Shown piece by piece: positions 57,950-64,000 of a stretch of DNA of 64,000 nucleotides. The stretch comes from Hydnum rufescens UP504. Taxonomy: Eukaryota; Basidiomycota; Agaricomycetes; Cantharellales; Hydnaceae. Each line of letters opens with the position of its first letter. Positions within the stretch are counted from its first letter, which is position 1. The notes beneath the pieces were generated by a model, which was not told where the DNA came from, did no database searches, and saw nothing but the letters and a program-made list of their open reading frames with translations. A program made the position numbers and the translations under genes. The stretch lies in contig MU129032.1 of NCBI GenBank assembly GCA_014904985.1, positions 98,284-162,283 on the forward strand, read 5' to 3'.

Positions 57950-58591
57950 GGGCCAGTTCGGCTGCATGAGAAACGCTTCTGAAGCCTGTTTCTGCAAGGT
58001 GTTTCTGAAAGTGTTTCTGCAATTTAGAAGTACCTATTTACTTCCGACAGTTGGTAATTACCAGGCTTGCTGACCAGAATTCACGTGTCGGCCCATTTTG
58101 GGAACATCCGGAAGCAAAACCGGGAATTCGGCGCCGCAACTCAACGTTGGCCTAGGTGAGGGGGTGTATAAGCCCATTTAGGCCCATAAAATGCACAGAA
58201 GCAGACTCTTAGTTATATTTTAAGCTCACGAGAGAAGTCCCGGGTGATTTTGAAGAAGATAATTGAAAATTCCCGTTTTGGGAATTTTTGATTATCTTCT
58301 TCAAAATTGCCTGGGACTGCTTGAGTAAGCTTAAAATATAACTAAGAGTCTACTTCTGTGCATTTTATGGGCCTAAACGGGCTTATACACCCCCTCACCT
58401 AGGCCAGCGTTGAGTTGCGGCGCCGAATTTCCGGTTTTGCTTCCGGATGTTCCCAAAATGGGCCGGCACGTGAATTCTGGTTAGCCCGGGTAATAGACCA
58501 ACTGTCGGAAGTAAATAGGTGCAGAAACACTTTCAGAAACACCTTGCAGGAACAGGCTTCAGAAACGTTTCTCGTGCAGCCGAAGTGGCCC
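57950..58591. mobile_element. 642 bp MITE with long inverted repeats
   Basis: Almost the whole element is an inverted repeat with arms of ~310 bp, meeting near 58277. Ends begin GGGCCAGTTCGGCTGCA and GGGCCACTTCGGCTGCA, flanked by TAA on both sides (57947-57949, 58592-58594), as for PIF/Harbinger-like MITEs. No coding sequence. Confidence 0.8.
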
Positions 58592-59383
58592 TAAGTGGCT
58601 CCCCACCGATTCTTCAACAGACCTGTCTCGAATCAAGTCGGTTTCAATCCTCGTCACATATCAATCCAGCTGACCGCCAGACACCACGCCGGGGTTCCGC
58701 GTCGCGAAAATAGAAATGTGTTCCGGGTTCAATCGATGCGAACTCAATTGATCAGAGGCCTCTGGCGGCAGCGGCATCAGAGTGTGAGTGTGATCCACAA
58801 GTTGGCCTAGTTTGACGAGACTAGTTGCGTGGAATGAGCGGCAGTGGATGGGCGTGTGCGTCCAGGTTGTGCGCAATTAAGGAAATATACTGTATCTACA
58901 TCCAGGCAGTTACATTACAAGGCAAAATCAGGGGGACTGTGTCGTCGTGCCAGGAGTGGGCCGATGGAATGGACCTCGAAAGGTATATTCGTGGTAGAGA
59001 GCGGTCGGTTACAAAGCTGATCAACGAAAATGGTCGTTAGTAATATCAATTTCAAGTGCAGAAATCCTTGACGTTGTCTTTCAGTTATGAAATATCCGAG
59101 CAAATGGACGCTGGCAGCGATTTGAGAAAATGTATACTAAATTTGATTACATCTAGGGGTACGAGCGAAAATGGAAGGGAAAAGACCGTATTATAGTAGA
59201 TCTGATGTGAAGCATATCCAAGAAATTACAATAGACATGAAAACCAGCTTCAATTATCCACCTCAGACATTTTCTCGGAATGCTGAAAGTTTAACAACTA
59301 GAGACCTTGGTCCAGACCCCCGTGCCAGCGGCTGGGAGCAGCAGCATTAACAAATTATGGGATCCAGAGGGTTACCAAGCTGA
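58592..59383. other. Junction of duplicated units A and B
   Basis: 58610-58760 resembles 63380-63490 (AAGTCGGTTTCAATC, GCCAGACACCACGC); from about 58840 the sequence matches the start of unit A. The unit boundary therefore lies near 58760-58840. Confidence 0.6.
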
Positions 59384-60831
59384 CTAACCTGGATTTTCAT
59401 TCTGAGTCCACCACCCAGCCTTGTAGATGCTGCCATTGTAAGATACGAGCTGGCCACCAGTGTAGGCAACATTGGGGTCCCAAGCAGCAGCCGAGCAATC
59501 ACCACCACCGCTAGGGGGTTGAGAAGGGGATGGGCTGGGAGCAGGAGTAGTTGTAGAGGTCGATCTAGCGGTTGATCTAGCGGTTGATCTAGCGTCGATC
59601 TACCACCAACAGGCCATGCTTGACTGCGAACCGTGGTGATCCAAGCGGTGTCAGCGTGGGGGAATTGCCAAACCATGACACCCCCATTCCAACCCTTTGC
59701 TGTGCCTTGGGCCATGCATCCGGCTAGGGTATTTGGGTCGATATAACCGTTATTGGCGTCGGCGGTAGTTCCGGGCTTCCCGATTACCAATTTATCCAAT
59801 GGAACACCGGCGGTGGCGGAGATTTCGAAGACCGAGGTCTTAGGATAAGTTGCACTTGACTTCGTCAAGAGACCAGAGCAGTCGGTGTACTCGTTCTGTC
59901 AAATTTGCTCATTGTCAGGAAAATGGGAAATGGGGAAACGAATGGACTGCATGCCTGGTTATAAAATTGGATATTGTACCAGTCAATAAGGCTCCCGACT
60001 TCTTTATGCACTTTAATGTAAGCGCCGGCAGTATACTTCGGCGAGAACCAAGGCGCAAGCGCTGGTGGACGAAGAACATCAGCATCCTTCGTAGAGTGAT
60101 TCCGACCAGTCAAACACTAACGGGCATGGGTGATGAGGTATTGCCCGGCAGGAAGGGCATTACGAAGAGTCCGGGTGAAGGTGATCAGCCAGTTCTCTCC
60201 CCTTCCGTCAGCGCGCTACAGTAAAGTATGCGTTAATACGGGATATCTGCTTCGTAGGGGTGAATAATTGCGTACTTGATGGCGTCAAAGTCTTCGAAGT
60301 CAACATCGATACCATCCAGATGGTTCTTCTTTACCCAGGATGCCATGGAATTAGCAGTGAGAGTAGGATCTGCACCAGCGGACGCAGGCGCGTCTGTAGC
60401 CCCGAAGGCGCTGACCATGAGTTTGATACCGGCGGCAGCATACTTGTTCTTGGTGGATATTTGGGTATCTGAGCTAAGCGAAGCCCACTGGGTGGCCTGG
60501 TCTACAGGCCCACGGAGGAGCAAGAACGACAGGATGCTATAATAGGTCACAGAGTCAGGCCGGCAGCGTGATGCGATTTAAAGACAACAAACAAAGTGTT
60601 GAATCCGGAAATCTTGGAAACGTCAGGTGGACCGGTCTGGCCGGACACCCAAGCTAATGAACATGGTAAATTAGACCTCCGCGTAGCTATTCAATGCAGG
60701 ACTATCGACGTACCATCATGATAAATGACAAAGTGGGGGGCCGCCTGGGCGGAGGCACGCTTAAGTGGAGTTCCCTGGACCAGAGCAGGGAAGATGGTTG
60801 CTCCAGCAGCAAACAAAGAGATAGCTCGCAT
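59384..60831 (-). pseudogene. GH18 chitinase copy 2 with CBM5/12, frame-disrupted
   Basis: Exons 1-3 (60714-60831, 60593-60653, 60276-60536) align base for base in layout with copy 1, including DGIDVDFED. Signal peptide MRAISLFAAGATIFPALVQG. Exon 4 lacks one base at its start (near 60211: AGCGCG against AGCGGCG in copy 1), shifting the frame into an early stop, and there is one extra base near 59630. Downstream is a Ser/Thr/Pro linker with a 12 bp repeat and a CBM5/12-like chitin-binding module (AWDPNVAYTGGQLVSYNG, IYKAGWWTQNENPG) that copy 1 lacks; its frame does not join the catalytic domain as written. Pseudogene unless the indels are sequencing errors. Confidence 0.7.
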
Positions 60832-61605
60832 GGTGAACTAGGAGAGAGTAGAAAGAGAGGCAATGCAAGACGAAAGAATGACTTGACTGATGCTCTCCAA
60901 GACCCAGGATGCTCTGGCTTATATATCGCAGAGCCCTTGGTGAGGCACAGGGCTCTCGCTAAAATCGCCTTTCCAGGCGGAACCAGCGGCGTCTGGCCAA
61001 ATGCGAGCCATCATGGGAACATTGCCTCAAGACTGGGCTCCGGGAAAAGTCCGAAGAAATAAAAGAGACAGCCAAGAGTGTGCATCGAAGGCAATTGGCA
61101 GGAAGAATGTCGGGACTCCCATCATGATCGCAGAAAGTTCCGCGCCACCAGAAGATACTTGGCAGAGTATGTCTCAATACAGGGGGGAGTCCCGAAACAA
61201 CAGCATAGCTAGCACACGATTCCAGGGCTGGGAAATCCATCCTGGGTGAAGATAGGCACTAAGCGCTGACAACAGTTTTTGGCGCTGGATAAATCCGACT
61301 GGAGAGTTCCGAACCATGCATTACATAATACTTGCGCGACTGTTACGTTTACGTAAGAAAGGGATCTAGGGAATGAGGTCGTCAGGTGATTTCCATATTT
61401 ACTATATTTTTTCCATGGCAGTGCTTCTAGGGCAGTGCAACTTCGAAGAGAACGACACCCGACATTCCCTCTTTATCTCAGGCTTCCATTCACTCCCTAA
61501 TTCCGCGGTCAATTGAGCATGACGTGAATTCGTTACCAGGCACCCCTTAGCTCGATGGCTCCACCTTGTCAATGGTGTTCCCGTGACTAGAATCATTCTG
61601 TTCAT
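60832..61605. other. Promoter-side flank of chitinase 2
   Basis: To about 61290 a diverged copy of 55846-56320. After that the sequence differs from unit A and no gene is seen. Confidence 0.5.
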
Positions 61606-62130
61606 CGTTGTCCATCTAGCTCTACCCTTCGGGTACCAGTTCTTTGCAGGAGCTGTCGCTGGGATATCTAAAATATGTACATTCTATCCCCTTGGTGGAT
61701 CTTTTCTACTGTCCTTTGCGTCAAATGCAGCTAGAACGCAGCTAATCGCCTTCTCTCATTGCGAGCTTCCGGAATATCGCTCCCGTCTTCTTGAGCCCCC
61801 CTGAATGCTTATAATGATTTCTGGATAGTCGCTGCGAATGGTTTCTGGGGGGAAACTACGAGAAATATTCGGGGCAGTCCGATGATGCTTGGTCTGTCCA
61901 CTCTCAGTGGATGCTCCGCCAGCGCAACCGAGAGCCTTGTGGTTCGTATTCGGTCCCATGGATCCGAGGCGGATGGGCCGATTTGATTGACATCACAGCA
62001 CGTGCCTTTCAAATTCGTCAAGATTCCCTTGCAAGACAAGACTACGACGCTCAAAGGCCTCATCGAAGTTATTAAACACATTCTGAAGACCGAAGGGGCT
62101 CTGGGCCTGCTCCACCGCACTCTTTTGTCT
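61606..62130 (+). pseudogene. Mitochondrial 2-oxodicarboxylate carrier relic
   Basis: Two separated pieces of one carrier are readable. The first (61612-61700), LALPFGYQFFAGAVAGIS then FYPL, matches the start of the first carrier repeat of ODC-type carriers. The second (61830-62130) reads NGFWGETTRNI, LSTLSGCSASATESLV and, after a GT-AG intron of ~60 nt ending at 62000, VPFKFVKIPLQDKTTTLKG and VIKHILKTEGALGLL. The stretch between them, including the usual DVVKTR after YPL, is missing and the C-terminal third is not recognisable. Intact carriers exchange 2-oxoadipate/2-oxoglutarate across the inner membrane. Confidence 0.65.
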
Positions 62131-63674
62131 CATTTTTGCTTCAAAACGCGCCATAACCTCATCGGCATAAACACCGGATGCTCTGTTATTGGTTGTGTTC
62201 CGAGGCACGGGCGCACCGATACCGTTCTCGCTGGGGAGTGCACAGTAACCTAGGTGGGTCTCTGCACCAGGAGGTGCCCTGCTGAGGGCACATAATGGGA
62301 CTATGTCATTGGGTGGCTGTTTCCTCGTCAATGGATTGTTTTGAGGGACACTTGTGGCAATCTCGTACTACGTCGATAAATCGAATCCCTGGTCCATGGC
62401 CCTTGAGAATGCGGTACAAAACGTGTTTCATCATTGGAATTCAATATTCAATATTGCGTATACTTAGTCGCGGATGGGCCACCGAAATAACGAATATGGC
62501 TGGGAAGTAGGAGGCCGAGTCGAATATCCGATTTGGACCCGGGTGCTGCACCATTGGCACACAGAAAAGACGAACAGGGTCGTGATCGCAATCCACAATC
62601 CAGTCAAGAAGTCCTCCGCGAGGCTCGAGCGGAAAACGCCCGAATACGCCACCATCCGGTAACCCCCCCTTCCTCTTTTCCTTTCTATTTCTCAGTATTT
62701 ATCCATGCCCGCCGCGCATACCCGTACATGCCTCTCCTCATTCCCTATATTTCATTTTCCTCCGCTCCCTCCCATAGTTATTACCACCCACTCTGAACAC
62801 ATCTATATCAGTATTCGTTCATGAACGTAGCCGGAATACGAAGGACCCATGGAAAGTCATCGCTCCAGAGCTGGAACGCCTGCGGAGATGCGGTGACCAT
62901 TAGCCTGTAAAGATTCCAATTGATTCATTCTGGACAGTCTAGAGATATGCATCAAATTATCTTGGCAGATATCCGTCCATAAATCACATGATCTCTGACA
63001 TGAGTCGGGATTAGCGCTCGTCGCCGCTACCCGATCTGGCACGCTCACAGCCCTTGAAGACAAGTATCATCCACTTGCTCAGGCCGGTAGCATTCGTCGT
63101 ATTCCCCTCCTGATGAGATTGGAACCCATAATACTCAATCCAATAACTAGGGGGCTACAGCACTCATCGCCTCTCACTTTCCTCTGCACCTCGACCCGAC
63201 CCTAGAATACCTGTAGGAAGCCTCTAGCCGGGTTTCGGTTACACTACCTCTCTTCTCCTCCAAGATACGAGTCCCGTTGACCCGTAGCTCACTGGACGAC
63301 TGACTCTATGCCTTAATTGTTCAGGATATGACGCATATCTACCATCATACGCAGATGTTTCCCTGAATACCTGGCCCGAATAAAGTCGGTTTCAATCTTT
63401 GTCACATAGCAATCCAACTGAGTGCCAGACACCACGCTGGGTTCCGCATCGCAAAAATAGAAGGATGGATCGGTGCGAATTCAGTTGAACAGAGAGGCTA
63501 GTGACACCTTCATCATTGGGTGTATTGGGTAAACAGTAAAGAAATTAGAAGAACATACAAAGTCCTATGCTTCCCGAACACAAGCCAAACGGTCACAATG
63601 CTGATCCACACGATAATATGCTACCAAAAGGCAAGGGAATATGATATACGTCGTGGCCGAGCAGGACGATATCT
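62131..63674. other. No gene; end of duplicated unit B
   Basis: Only short frames. 63110-63500 corresponds to 57500-58760 with the MITE region absent or deleted. Confidence 0.5.
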
Positions 63675-64000
63675 TTATGCAGGGGCCCCCTTTTTATCGA
63701 TCCTCCTGTTGATGCCACCCAGCAAGATCTTGGCGATGTCGCGTTCAGATAGTTTTCCCCGCTCAGGGCTATAGGGCGTGGCGTCCACAATGTCCTTCAG
63801 GGAGGAGGGGTCAATGAATGCAATGTCCTGTGATACGGTGAATAACGCACTCGGATGCTGTAGCTAGTGGATAAACTATCATCAAGCTCGCTGAGGAAGT
63901 GGGTGGCAGCGGCATCATCTCCGATTTGAACGAACTGTATGCCAACTTGGGAGAGAGGGAAGTGTCGGGCATCTAATCGTTTGGCGGCAGTGACGATGAC
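63675..64000 (-). CDS. VWA-domain protein, C-terminal part (runs off the window)
   Basis: Minus-strand frame from the window edge reads VTAAKRLDARHFPLSQVGIQ, FVQIGDDAAATHFLSELDD and SYSIR; a 56 nt intron (63795-63850) leads to DIVDATPYSPERGKLSERDI, AKILLGGINRRIDKK and a stop at 63675-63677. This matches the C-terminal part of the cytosolic fungal VWA-domain proteins, in which an A-domain fold ends with a GGINRR-type motif. The metal-binding MIDAS start lies beyond the window. The biological role of this family is not well defined. Confidence 0.7.

Noticed and set aside
63795..63850. Ultra-short 23 nt intron in the VWA gene
   Set aside because: A 56 nt intron from the same donor to CTGAAG keeps the frame and matches the family better.

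Overview
The window is from a filamentous basidiomycete, most likely one of the Agaricomycetes. The genes are split by many 50-75 nt introns with CTAAC-type branch sites. Recognisable products are fungal: KEX1 carboxypeptidase, the DASH subunit Spc19, MGM101, an Hst4-type sirtuin, Yaf9, GH18 chitinases and a NACHT-WD40 STAND protein. I could not assign a species. Exon models were built by hand from splice signals and reading-frame continuity. Edges may be off by a base or two, and no expression data were used.

Layout. 1-2763 is non-coding and almost free of CpG. 2764-12583 (minus) is a multi-exon HECT-like ubiquitin-ligase gene, split by a 6.5 kb transposon-like element (4701-11197) with ~60 bp terminal inverted repeats and a TA target duplication. 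This element is the most unusual thing in the window. It carries 13 intron-shaped units, eight on the minus strand and five on the plus strand, diverging from a 625 bp central palindrome. Each unit has a donor-like site, a long hairpin and an AG end, most with a branch-site-like motif. The hairpins show compensatory base changes. A solo LTR is nested inside the element. 12584-23271 is gene-poor, with a 25-N gap, a small foldback element and a decayed class III alcohol dehydrogenase.

23272-26172 encodes a NACHT-WD40 protein whose WD repeats are near-identical 126 bp units. 27231-37644 is dense housekeeping: YAF9, COX7 (66 aa in five exons), an HST4-like sirtuin, a thioredoxin-like ER protein, a MogA-MoeA (gephyrin/CNX1-type) molybdenum-cofactor protein with single-base frameshifts, and SPC19. 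37645-42340 is gene-poor. 42341-53829 holds KEX1, a NOL11/Utp8-like ribosome-biogenesis protein, MGM101 and a GCP5-like gamma-tubulin complex subunit. Four gene pairs are head to head with only 44-237 bp between start codons.

54558-63500 is a tandem duplication of about 4.7-5 kb. Each unit has a GH18 chitinase; the first is intact. The second carries a chitin-binding module but has frame-breaking indels. The units have been invaded by two small inverted-repeat elements, and the second holds a relic of a mitochondrial carrier gene. The last 326 bp hold the 3' end of a VWA-domain protein gene.

Several genes carry isolated one-base indels (Mo-cofactor gene, KEX1, chitinase 2). These could be real decay or sequencing errors; the data here cannot separate the two.
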